DNA from: JAIEPW01 sp964406035
Lineage (GTDB): Bacteria; Acidobacteriota; Terriglobia; Bryobacterales; Bryobacteraceae
Length of the DNA stretch: 10,920 bases
NCBI GenBank assembly: GCA_964406035.1
Contig: CAYOQB010000170.1
Span: 1-10,920 of the forward strand
Direction: 5' to 3'
Part shown: positions 1-5,449 of the stretch, in pieces
Position numbering within the stretch: the first letter of the stretch is position 1
How the letters are laid out: each line of letters starts with the position of its first letter
Made by a program: the position numbers and the translations under genes
The notes under the pieces: generated by a model
Seen by the model: the letters and a program-made list of their open reading frames with translations, nothing else
Databases searched by the model: none
Told to the model about the DNA's origin: nothing

Positions 1-328
1 CGTCCAAAACACACGCAAAATAGCGGTCTTTCCACAAATGCCCGCTGCGGCGCAGACGGAAGTTGAGGAACTTCGCGTACTCGCCGGCGAGCCGCTCCAT
101 CATGTTCGAAAGCGCCTCCTCCTCGTCGGGAATCACGATGAGGTGGCTGTGATTGGACATCAGGCACCAGGCGAGGACGCGCACGCGGTGCTCTTCGGAG
201 TGGCGCTCGAGGAGTTTGAGGTAGAAGAGGCGATCGGCATCGGTGAAGAAGGTGGGTTGCCCGAAGTTGCCGCGTTGGGTGACGTGGAGGGCGAGGCCGG
301 GAGGCGCGAATCGGGGTCGGCGAGGCAT
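1..328 (-). CDS. REP-associated tyrosine transposase (RAYT, Y1/IS200-like HUH family), 5' part only
   Basis: Reading leftward from the ATG at 328-326 gives 109 residues without a stop, and the gene leaves the window. The N-terminus begins MPRRPRFAPPGLALHVTQRG, the usual opening of RAYT proteins. It is followed by a Phe/Asp stretch near residues 27-31 and the HUH motif NHSHL, with the metal-binding histidines at 60 and 62. GHLWKDRYF at about 96-104 matches the conserved G-H-L-W-x-x-R-F/Y segment. The catalytic tyrosine and the C-terminal helix would lie beyond the left edge. Family knowledge: RAYTs are single-copy, domesticated relatives of IS200/IS605 transposases. They nick single-stranded DNA and are linked to dispersed REP palindromes. 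Here a GC-rich palindrome lies 141 bases upstream of the start (469-493) and a similar one further on (1896-1923). No convincing Shine-Dalgarno sequence or promoter was seen. The family call is firm; activity cannot be judged from the fragment. Confidence 0.9.
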   Translation of the reverse strand, partial: MPRRPRFAPPGLALHVTQRGNFGQPTFFTDADRLFYLKLLERHSEEHRVRVLAWCLMSNHSHLIVIPDEEEALSNMMERLAGEYAKFLNFRLRRSGHLWKDRYFACVLD

Positions 329-368
329 AACAAATGAGTAGTGGGCGAGCGCGGCGGAAGTTCTCCGG

Positions 369-417
369 AAAAGTAGGGGGGGATGCTGGTGGGGCACTTT
401 TGGCGCGGTCGAAAAGT
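369..417. repeat. Cluster of three AAAAGT/ACTTTT hexamers, two forming an inverted repeat
   Basis: AAAAGT occurs at 369-374 and 412-417, and its complement ACTTTT at 396-401. The last two form an inverted repeat with a 10-base GC-rich spacer (402-411). The cluster lies 41-89 bases upstream of the RAYT start, so it could be a regulatory site or a weak hairpin. The rest of 329-525 holds only this cluster and the palindrome at 469-493; I see no gene there. Confidence 0.3.
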
Positions 418-468
418 CCTCGCAAGCGACTGAGGGAACACGGCTTAGGGAGGAAATCGCGGGCGGAG

Positions 469-493
469 CGGTGCCAGGTGGTGCCTGGCACCG
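469..493. repeat. REP-like palindrome, copy 1 (10-bp perfect stem, 5-base loop)
   Basis: CGGTGCCAGG (469-478) pairs perfectly with CCTGGCACCG (484-493) around the loop TGGTG. It lies 33 bases past the stop of the propeller gene and 141 bases upstream of the RAYT start. No T-run follows the stem on either strand, so it does not look like a classical intrinsic terminator. A similar palindrome is at 1896-1923. A GC-rich palindrome repeated near a RAYT gene is the expected pattern for REP elements; whether it recurs across the genome cannot be seen here. Confidence 0.6.
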
Positions 494-525
494 ATCTGGG
501 GGAAGGAGCTCGAGCACACTCAGAC

Positions 526-1866
526 TTAGCCGATGGCCACCAGGCTGGACGTTGTTCGGAAATACATCTTGCCCGCGCCGATTGCCGGTGTCGCGAAGCA
601 CGGTCCATCCAGCGAGTTCGCGGCGAGGAGCTTGAACTCCGGTCCTGCCGGGACGACGTAGACGGTGCCGTCTTCAGACGGACAGAAGACCTTGCCATCG
701 CCTGCCGTCAACGAGGAGTAGATCGACGCGCCCGCTGCGAGCCGCTCCTCGTACATCTTCTCGCCCGTGCGTGAGTTGAAACAGCGGAGCACGCCATTGG
801 TGCCGCCCAGATAGATGTGACCGCGATAGACAACCGGGGTGGAGATATAGGAGCCGCCCTGTTCCGTGCTCCAGGCGATGAACTTTCCGCCCGAGTTCGC
901 TGCCGGTGTGATGTCTCCGGCGGCTTCGGGTCTGACGGCAAAGATCGGTGACTTTCCGCCGTGGGCATTCGTGACGAAAATGAACCCCTCGGCCTCGAAT
1001 GGCGTCGGGATCGGGTTGTCTCCTCCGCCCTTCAGTCGCCAGAGCTCACGGCCCGTCTCGAGATCATACCCGAGAATCCAGGGCCATCCGTTTGCCACCA
1101 CCTGAGTCCGCGTGCGCGACGCATGAATAAAGGGAGTGCCCCAACTTCGCTCGCACAAACCCTTGCGCGACGCGCGCCACAGTTCCTTGCCGTCCGACAG
1201 GCGGAACGCGGCGATGTAGGGTTCCTCCGGCGCGTCACACAGCAATACGATGGTGTTGCCGTGCAACGCGGGCGAACTTGCGTAACCCCATCCGATGTCA
1301 TACTTCGAAACATTGATGCGGCCGAGGTCCCGCGTCCACAGCAGGCGTCCATTCATGTCATAGCAGTGCAGGCCCTCGGACCCAAAGAAGGCGACCACAA
1401 CGCTGCCGTTCGTTGCGACGGACGTATTCGCTTGGGTCGCCTTCACGTGGCGGGTTGCCCGCGGTAAGCCCTTCCATGCAGTGCGACGCCAGCGCTCCTT
1501 TCCGGTGTCGCTGTCGAAGGAGAGCACCAGCCACTCGTGAGGCACGGCCTCCTGGGCCGGGGTCGGTTCTCCTGTGGCTCCCAGCTTGACAGTCTGTTCG
1601 GTTCCAGCGGCCACCGCGGTGGTGACGAAGATGTTCCGGCCCCAAAGAATCGGACTGGAGTGGCCGAGCCCCGGAACAGATGTTCTCCAACGGACGCCAC
1701 GCAGCTCGCCTTTGGCGGGATCCGCATTCCAGGTGACCGGCAAAGCGCTTTGATCCGAGACAGCTTCGGCGGGCCCGCCCCGGAATGCCGGCCAATTCTG
1801 GCCGCGGGCAAGCGGGCAAAGTGCTCCGGTAACCGCTTGAAGGAAGAGACGCCGCGGCAACCGCAT
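526..1866 (-). CDS. Secreted PQQ-like beta-propeller protein (Tat-type signal peptide)
   Basis: The product has 446 residues. The ATG at 1866 was chosen because it begins a signal peptide, MRLPRRLFLQAVTGALCPLA, with a twin-arginine RRLFLQ motif. The open frame extends 89 codons further upstream, but that part crosses the palindrome and both promoters and has no signal-like sequence. After cleavage near residue 22 the mature protein begins with a W-P-x-F-R-G motif, common in acidobacterial and planctomycete PQQ-propeller proteins. Blade motifs of the form D-x-x-T/D-G-x-x-x-W occur near residues 117-126, 169-177, 221-230 and 267-276, with a degenerate one at 363-372. The fold is a PQQ/BamB-like propeller exported folded to the periplasm. 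No catalytic residues of quinoprotein dehydrogenases were recognised, so enzymatic function is unknown. It is the only gene between two REP-like palindromes. Confidence 0.85.
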   Translation of the reverse strand: MRLPRRLFLQAVTGALCPLARGQNWPAFRGGPAEAVSDQSALPVTWNADPAKGELRGVRWRTSVPGLGHSSPILWGRNIFVTTAVAAGTEQTVKLGATGEPTPAQEAVPHEWLVLSFDSDTGKERWRRTAWKGLPRATRHVKATQANTSVATNGSVVVAFFGSEGLHCYDMNGRLLWTRDLGRINVSKYDIGWGYASSPALHGNTIVLLCDAPEEPYIAAFRLSDGKELWRASRKGLCERSWGTPFIHASRTRTQVVANGWPWILGYDLETGRELWRLKGGGDNPIPTPFEAEGFIFVTNAHGGKSPIFAVRPEAAGDITPAANSGGKFIAWSTEQGGSYISTPVVYRGHIYLGGTNGVLRCFNSRTGEKMYEERLAAGASIYSSLTAGDGKVFCPSEDGTVYVVPAGPEFKLLAANSLDGPCFATPAIGAGKMYFRTTSSLVAIG

Positions 1867-1872
1867 GGGGGG

Positions 1873-1881
1873 ACTATAGCA
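1873..1881 (-). promoter_or_regulatory. Extended -10 promoter of the PQQ-propeller gene
   Basis: On the minus strand the sequence is TGC-TATAGT, an extended -10 element with 5 of 6 matches to TATAAT. Only six C residues separate it from the ATG at 1866, so transcription should start at or next to the start codon, giving a leaderless or nearly leaderless mRNA. No good -35 hexamer is visible; the place where one would fall (about 1896-1901) is the edge of the second palindrome. Confidence 0.55.
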
Positions 1882-1895
1882 CGCACTTTCAGCGG

Positions 1896-1923
1896 ATCGG
1901 TGCCAGTGCTGCCCGGCACCGAT
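1896..1923. repeat. REP-like palindrome, copy 2 (9-bp stem, 10-base loop)
   Basis: ATCGGTGCC (1896-1904) pairs with GGCACCGAT (1915-1923). Its core (1898-1921) aligns with the palindrome at 469-493: both start CGGTGCCAG, end GGCACCG and have a similar TG-rich centre. The inner part of the stem is imperfect here, so this looks like a diverged copy. It lies in the 118-base divergent intergenic region between the propeller gene and the secreted-protein gene. Confidence 0.55.
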
Positions 1924-1969
1924 GACGGAGGAACTGGTCGGCAGTTTTCCCGGACTTCGTGAGCCCAGA

Positions 1970-1978
1970 TGATACGAT
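1970..1978 (+). promoter_or_regulatory. Probable extended -10 promoter of the small secreted-protein gene
   Basis: TGA-TACGAT is an extended -10 with 4 of 6 matches to TATAAT. It ends six bases before the ATG at 1985, the same spacing as the divergent promoter at 1873-1881. There is no Shine-Dalgarno sequence in the six-base gap, which fits a leaderless message. No clear -35 box was found. Confidence 0.4.
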
Positions 1979-1984
1979 GTGCAC

Positions 1985-2494
1985 ATGCTGAGAGTAGTTG
2001 TCGCCCTGGTGGAGTTGATTTGTTGCCTCCAAGCGGCGCGGGGACAAGGGAAGCCTGACGCTTTCTTCGCTAACGTCGCCTTGCTGTGCGGGGCTTTGAA
2101 GTCTGAGGGCCTTATCACCGGGGAATGGAGCAATGCTTATGGAACGGATTATCAATGCATCACATCCTATGTTGACATTGGTGTTCCAGGCCCCACAGGA
2201 ATGGCTACCAACATTGCCTACTACGTTACGGGGGACGCGGCCAACCGTGCGAATAGCATGAAGATCGTGCTTAATATCAACAACCGCACCTTCCGTGCTG
2301 CCGGCAAGCAGAGGTTGAGCGCTGTCACAAAAGCGCTCTTCCGCAAAATAGGCGCTGCTCTACCGGACGGGCTGATGCTCGCAATGCAGTCAGACAAACC
2401 ATTTTCTGCGAAGCAGCCTTACGGCCTGGTTAACTATGAAGTTGATCGCGGCAGGATCGACACACTGAAGGTTTCGATTACGGCGGGCCAGTAG
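1985..2494 (+). CDS. Small secreted protein of unknown function
   Basis: The product has 169 residues. The ATG at 1985 was preferred over the in-frame GTG at 1979 because the GTG lies immediately after the probable -10 element. The N-terminus has one arginine followed by a hydrophobic core and a likely cleavage site near residues 18-21 (A-A-R-G-Q). No lipobox is convincing. The mature part of about 148 residues has two cysteines (35 and 58), which could form a disulfide in the periplasm, and no further membrane segment. I do not recognise the family. Base composition differs from the neighbours: a hand count of 2161-2280 gives 61 G+C in 120 (51%), against 46 in 60 (77%) for 4021-4080 in cbiM. 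This suggests recent acquisition or relaxed selection. It lies alone between a divergent propeller gene and a toxin-antitoxin operon. Confidence 0.7.
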   Translation: MLRVVVALVELICCLQAARGQGKPDAFFANVALLCGALKSEGLITGEWSNAYGTDYQCITSYVDIGVPGPTGMATNIAYYVTGDAANRANSMKIVLNINNRTFRAAGKQRLSAVTKALFRKIGAALPDGLMLAMQSDKPFSAKQPYGLVNYEVDRGRIDTLKVSITAGQ

Positions 2495-2670
2495 GCGATG
2501 GTTCGGCAGATTGTCGGCGACCTCAGCATCTGAACCGCTTCCGACAGGATGACCTGGACCGTGCGCTGGAAAGAGAATCGGAGTGTCTTGTCACCGATCC
2601 GCACGTGCTTACGTTGTTCCTCGTCTCCACTACGGCCCCGGTAACTCACCCGAATCCGTTTCCCCTGGCC

Positions 2671-2685
2671 TACGCAAATTGCGTA
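2671..2685. promoter_or_regulatory. Palindromic operator candidate of the toxin-antitoxin operon
   Basis: TACGCAA-A-TTGCGTA is a perfect 7+1+7 palindrome ending 12 bases before the toxin ATG. It overlaps the first two bases of the likely -10 hexamer, so a bound repressor would block RNA polymerase. Type II antitoxins with an HTH domain, like the one encoded at 3059-3409, typically bind such dyads and repress their own operon. A half-site match (TACGCAAAA) also occurs inside the toxin gene at 2950-2958 and is probably chance. Confidence 0.6.
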
Positions 2686-2689
2686 TTCT
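2684..2689 (+). promoter_or_regulatory. Probable -10 element of the toxin-antitoxin operon
   Basis: TATTCT matches TATAAT at four of six positions and lies eight bases upstream of the toxin ATG at 2698. A transcript starting 6-8 bases downstream would have almost no leader. No Shine-Dalgarno sequence precedes the toxin start. No strong -35 was seen. Confidence 0.4.
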
Positions 2690-2697
2690 AGTAGAAC

Positions 2698-3048
2698 ATG
2701 GCGGATGCTCCGATGACGGTGGTCGAAACCCCGGAGTTCCTGCGCAGTTCAAAGTCGTTGCTATCCGAATCGGAGCGCGCGGATTTGGTGGCGTTCCTAG
2801 CCGCGCATCCCGAGGCCGGTGAGATCATTCCGGAGACGGGCGGCGTCAGGAAGATTCGGTGGGCGTTGCCGGGCATGGGCAAGCGCGGAGGTGCTCGAGT
2901 GATCTACTACTACCACAGCGAGCGTCTACCATTGTATCTGCTTTTAGCATACGCAAAAGGTCGGAAGGAGAACCTAAGCAAGGACGAGCAGAACGTGATG
3001 AAACGGCTGGTGCCGGCTCTGGTCGCCGGATATCCGAGAAAGGTGTAG
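2698..3048 (+). CDS. higB: HigB/RelE-family toxin of a type II toxin-antitoxin system
   Basis: The product has 116 residues. Members of this family cleave mRNA, usually on the ribosome, and are neutralised by a co-transcribed antitoxin. The family pattern is clear: VVETPEFLR near the N-terminus, a P-E-x-G-x-x-I-P-x-T-GG segment at 38-49, G-V-R-K-I-R-W at 49-55, GKRGGARVIYYY at 61-72, and YLLLAYAKGRKENLS at 80-94. The basic residues in these motifs form the usual RNA-binding and catalytic surface. Length is normal. A second in-frame ATG at 2713 starts a protein beginning MTVVE, closer to many relatives, so the true start may be residue 6. The 2698 ATG fits the closely spaced -10 element. The gene is first in the operon, as in higBA, and the antitoxin start is 10 bases past its stop. 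Confidence 0.88.
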   Translation: MADAPMTVVETPEFLRSSKSLLSESERADLVAFLAAHPEAGEIIPETGGVRKIRWALPGMGKRGGARVIYYYHSERLPLYLLLAYAKGRKENLSKDEQNVMKRLVPALVAGYPRKV

Positions 3049-3053
3049 GAGGT
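3046..3053 (+). promoter_or_regulatory. Strong Shine-Dalgarno of the antitoxin gene, overlapping the toxin stop
   Basis: TAGGAGGT includes the toxin stop codon TAG (3046-3048) and a near-perfect anti-16S complement, five bases before the ATG at 3059. The toxin start has no comparable site. This would favour antitoxin synthesis over toxin from the shared mRNA, as neutralisation requires. Confidence 0.75.
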
Positions 3054-3058
3054 CGAAA

Positions 3059-3409
3059 ATGGCCGCAAAGAAGACGACGAAGCCCGCGAAGAAGGCAGTG
3101 ACCCGAAACCGCTCGACCGTCGGCGAGAGCATCATCCGGGGCCTGAACGAGGCGATCGCGTGGACCCGCGGAGAGAGCACGCGTGCCCGCGTGACGCTGG
3201 TTCACATTCCCGAAATCGACGTGAGAAAGCTTCGGGCCAAGATGGGGCTGAGCCAGGCGGAGTTCGCGACTAAGTTCGGCCTTCCGCCGGCCACGCTGCG
3301 CAACTGGGAGCAGGGCAGATCGCGACCGGACGCACCAACGCGGGTGCTGCTCGCTGTCATCGCCAAGCACCCGGACGCCGTAGAGGACGTGCTGCGGAGA
3401 GCGAGCTAG
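3059..3409 (+). CDS. higA: HTH antitoxin (HigA-like) of the type II toxin-antitoxin pair
   Basis: The product has 116 residues. An XRE/Cro-type helix-turn-helix spans about 53-105: VRKLRAKMGLSQAEFATKFG, then L-P-x-x-T-L-R-N-W-E-Q-G, then R-P-x-x-P-x-R-V-L-L-x-V-I. The S-Q-x-E-F-A and W-E-Q-G-R elements are diagnostic. Residues 20-50 are probably the toxin-contacting region, by analogy with related antitoxins. The first 13 residues are unusually rich in lysine and alanine, resembling a histone-like tail and possibly adding DNA affinity. It is translated from a strong Shine-Dalgarno overlapping the toxin stop. Its role is to bind the toxin and, probably with it, the palindrome at 2671-2685. The stop overlaps the stop of acpS on the other strand by four bases. 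Confidence 0.87.
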   Translation: MAAKKTTKPAKKAVTRNRSTVGESIIRGLNEAIAWTRGESTRARVTLVHIPEIDVRKLRAKMGLSQAEFATKFGLPPATLRNWEQGRSRPDAPTRVLLAVIAKHPDAVEDVLRRAS

Positions 3410-3783
3410 TCTTCCAAAATCACAAACGCCATCCCATACTGCGCCGTGTGCGTGAGCGATAAGGCGATCCGCTTCACCCCCAAGCGAGCCGCGAACTCGG
3501 CGGCTTTGCCGTGCAGGTTCAGTGTCGGGCGGCCTCCGGGCAGGTTGGCGACCTCGAAATCGTGCCAGCGGATGCCCCGCCGCCAGCCGGTGCCGATCGC
3601 CTTCATGCCGGCTTCCTTGGCGGCGAAGCGGGCAGCGTAGCGTTCGAAACGATTGGCCTTCCGTTCCACGTAAGCGATCTCCCCGGGCGTGAAGATCCGT
3701 TCCACGAAGCGCGGGCCGTAGCGCTCGATGGCGGCCTGGATGCGGTCCACTTCGGCGAGGTCAATTCCGGTTCCGACGATCAC
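3406..3783 (-). CDS. acpS: Holo-[acyl-carrier-protein] synthase
   Basis: The product has 125 residues, the usual AcpS length. It transfers 4'-phosphopantetheine from coenzyme A to a serine of acyl carrier protein, activating fatty acid synthesis in the cytoplasm. GTG at 3783 was chosen because it gives the canonical N-terminus MIVGTGIDLAEVDRI with metal-binding Asp8. The longer upstream frame runs into the cbiM promoter and coding region. The second signature, ARFAAKEAGMKAIGTG at about 51-66, contains the other metal ligand Glu57. The C-terminal S-L-T-H-T-x-x-Y-x-x-A motif is also present. It is divergent from cbiM with 51 bases between starts, and convergent with the antitoxin gene, sharing a CTAG at the stops. 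No clear Shine-Dalgarno precedes the GTG; a weak extended -10 (TGT-CACACT) ends eight bases upstream. Confidence 0.95.
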   Translation of the reverse strand: MIVGTGIDLAEVDRIQAAIERYGPRFVERIFTPGEIAYVERKANRFERYAARFAAKEAGMKAIGTGWRRGIRWHDFEVANLPGGRPTLNLHGKAAEFAARLGVKRIALSLTHTAQYGMAFVILED

Positions 3784-3815
3784 GCTACGACAGTGTGACA
3801 CGCGCCGAAGGATCA

Positions 3816-3824
3816 TGCTACTGT
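3816..3824 (+). promoter_or_regulatory. Possible extended -10 promoter of the cbiMQO operon
   Basis: TGC-TACTGT is a weak extended -10 (3 of 6 matches plus TGn) ending ten bases before the cbiM ATG. A GAGGT at 3825-3829 could act as Shine-Dalgarno if transcription starts at the end of the -10. Only 51 bases separate the acpS and cbiM starts, which leaves no room for a cobalamin riboswitch in the leader. Confidence 0.35.
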
Positions 3825-3834
3825 GAGGTCCGGA

Positions 3835-4737
3835 ATGCATATCCCCGACGGATTTCTGACGCCGCCGGTCTGGATCGCAGCCGATGCGGCCGCACTCCCG
3901 GCGGTTGCGTGGCTTACCCGCCGGGCCGAGCGCGAAATCGACGAATCCCGCATCCCCCTTCTGGGCGTTCTGGGCGCGTTTGTGTTCGCCGCGCAAATGA
4001 TCAACTTCCCCGTGGGCATGGGCACCAGCGGTCACCTGGTGGGCGGGGCGCTGTTGGGCATCGTGCTCGGACCGGCCGCCGCCGCGGTGGTGCTGACCGC
4101 GATTCTCGCGGTGCAGGCGCTGGTGTTTCAGGACGGCGGCGTGCTCGCGCTGGGCGCGAATGTCTTGAATATGGCGATCGCGGGCGTGTGGGCGGCGATG
4201 TTGCCGTATCGCTACTTCGCGGGGACGCGGTGGCGCCCGGCGGGAATCTTCCTTGCCGGTGGGATTTCAGTTCTGGTGAGCGCGGCTCTGGCGCTGGCGC
4301 AGCTCCGGATTTCGGGCGTGCCGATTCCGGCGCCGGTGTTCGCGGCGAGCACCGTGCTGTTCCTGATCAGCGCGATCCTGGAAGGCGCGATCACGCTGGC
4401 GGTGGTTCAGGCGATCGAGAAGATCCACGTTGCAGCGGCGCCCGTATCGCACCGTCCTGCTCCGGCGGTTGGCGCGCTGCTCGGCGCAGCGATCCTGCTG
4501 GTGACCGGCGGCGTGCTGTTCGCGTCCGGGGCTCCCGACGGGCTGGAGTCCGTCGCCGAGCAGACCGGGATCGCGGCGCAGGCGCGGAACCTGTGGACCA
4601 CGCCCCTTGCCGACTACGAGCTCGCGGGGCTGTCCTCGGAATGGGCTCGCAAGGCGGCGGCGGGCTTATGCGGAATGGCGCTGTTGTTGGGAGCCTGTTC
4701 GTTGATCACGCGCTACCTCTCGCGCCGGAATGCCTGA
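3835..4737 (+). CDS. cbiM: CbiM/NikM-type substrate-binding membrane subunit of an ECF cobalt/nickel importer, with C-terminal PDGLE domain
   Basis: The product has 300 residues. This S-component binds the metal ion and works with CbiQ and CbiO. The ATG at 3835 was chosen over the upstream in-frame GTG because the family begins M-H-I-P-D-G-F. The free amino terminus and His2 are metal ligands in known structures, so any extension would destroy the site. His67 in GTSGHLVGG (65-71) matches the third known ligand. Several membrane helices follow to about residue 195. After a linker, residues 213-300 form two more helices around A-P-D-G-L-E-S (233-239), the PDGLE domain that replaces the small CbiN/NikN subunit in fused systems. 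The stop overlaps the cbiQ start by eight bases. The sequence alone does not decide between cobalt and nickel. Confidence 0.93.
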   Translation: MHIPDGFLTPPVWIAADAAALPAVAWLTRRAEREIDESRIPLLGVLGAFVFAAQMINFPVGMGTSGHLVGGALLGIVLGPAAAAVVLTAILAVQALVFQDGGVLALGANVLNMAIAGVWAAMLPYRYFAGTRWRPAGIFLAGGISVLVSAALALAQLRISGVPIPAPVFAASTVLFLISAILEGAITLAVVQAIEKIHVAAAPVSHRPAPAVGALLGAAILLVTGGVLFASGAPDGLESVAEQTGIAAQARNLWTTPLADYELAGLSSEWARKAAAGLCGMALLLGACSLITRYLSRRNA

Positions 4738-5449
4738 CCTGCGCCGTTTCGCCCTGGAAGATCTGAGCCGCGCGGGCGGTCCTTTTCACGCGCTGGATCC
4801 ACGCGCCAAGCTGGCGGGCTGCCTGTGGATGCTGGCGGTGATCTCCACCACGCCGATGGGCGCGCACGCGATGTTCGCGGGCTATGCGGCGATCCTGCTG
4901 GGGGCGCTGCTCGCCTCCGGGCTGCCGTTGTGGAGGCTGGCGGAGCGGTCGCTGGCAATCCTTCCGTTCTCTCTGGTTTTCGCCGCCGGGGCGTGGTGGG
5001 CGGGCGACCCGGCGCGGGCGCTGGGTCTGGTGGAGAAGAGCATCCTGTCGATACTCGTGGTCCTGTGGCTGATGGGAACAACTCCGCTGCCGGCGCTGCT
5101 CGAAGCGCTTCGAAGATGGCATGCACCTCGGCTCCTGCTGCTGGTGACGCAGTTCGTGTATCGCTATCTGTTTCTGCTTTCGGGCGAGGCGCACCGGATG
5201 CGGCTGGCGGCCGATTGCCGGTCAGGGCGAAGGTCGCCGCGCGCGCTGCGGTTCCGGGTGGCGGCGGCGGCGTTGGGAGTCTTGTTTGCGAGGTCCTACC
5301 GGCGGGCGGAGAACATCCACCGGGCGATGCTTTCGCGCGGATACCGGGGTCACCTGCCGGTGTTGGGTGAACTGCGGTTCGGCGCGGCTGACGCTGCGTT
5401 TCTCGCCGGATCGATGCTGCCGCCGCTGGCGGTGCGGCTGGCTTTATGA
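4730..5449 (+). CDS. cbiQ: CbiQ-type T-component (transmembrane coupling protein) of the ECF metal importer
   Basis: The product has 239 residues. This membrane subunit transmits ATPase movement to the CbiM substrate subunit. The hallmark HALDPRAKL is at 20-28, followed by hydrophobic helices at about 29-63, 73-90 and 103-116. The cytoplasmic coupling region carries L-L-E-A-L-R-R-W (123-130) and the A-M-L-S-R-G motif (199-204), preceded by RRAENIHR, corresponding to the conserved Ala-Arg-Gly coupling helix. The gene starts inside the last codons of cbiM and its stop overlaps the cbiO start as ATGA, so the three genes are translationally coupled. Length is close to the family norm. The C-terminus (210-239) is a short hydrophobic tail. 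Confidence 0.93.
   Translation: MPDLRRFALEDLSRAGGPFHALDPRAKLAGCLWMLAVISTTPMGAHAMFAGYAAILLGALLASGLPLWRLAERSLAILPFSLVFAAGAWWAGDPARALGLVEKSILSILVVLWLMGTTPLPALLEALRRWHAPRLLLLVTQFVYRYLFLLSGEAHRMRLAADCRSGRRSPRALRFRVAAAALGVLFARSYRRAENIHRAMLSRGYRGHLPVLGELRFGAADAAFLAGSMLPPLAVRLAL

Larger units (their letters stand above)
2495..2697. other. Intergenic stretch with a possible gene remnant
   Basis: No convincing complete gene is present in these 203 bases. On the minus strand an open frame (2649 leftward to 2434) encodes a charged segment, RKHVRIGDKTLRFSFQRTVQ, that reads more like real protein than typical antisense. Its tail, however, runs backward through the end of the secreted-protein gene. It may be the remnant of a gene destroyed when its neighbours arrived. 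I could not assign it to a family. The right end carries the operator and promoter of the toxin-antitoxin operon. Confidence 0.3.

Noticed and set aside
469..493. Intrinsic terminator for the PQQ-propeller gene
   Set aside because: The stem is strong but no T-run follows on the minus strand, and a related palindrome occurs elsewhere outside a terminator position. A REP-like element is more likely.
526..1866. BamB outer-membrane assembly factor or quinoprotein dehydrogenase
   Set aside because: Only the generic propeller blade pattern is visible. There is no BamB lipobox and there are no recognised dehydrogenase active-site residues, so a specific function is not supported.
1867..2133. Upstream extension of the PQQ-propeller frame by 89 codons
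   Set aside because: It covers the palindrome and both divergent promoters and overlaps the secreted-protein gene. The Tat-like signal at 1866 marks the real start.
3784..3834. Cobalamin riboswitch upstream of cbiM
   Set aside because: Only 51 bases separate the acpS and cbiM starts. A cobalamin riboswitch needs far more, and no B12-box sequence is present.
3795..4766. A 323-codon plus-strand frame overlapping cbiM
   Set aside because: It is a shadow frame of cbiM, rich in Arg and Gly, while cbiM itself has all family motifs.
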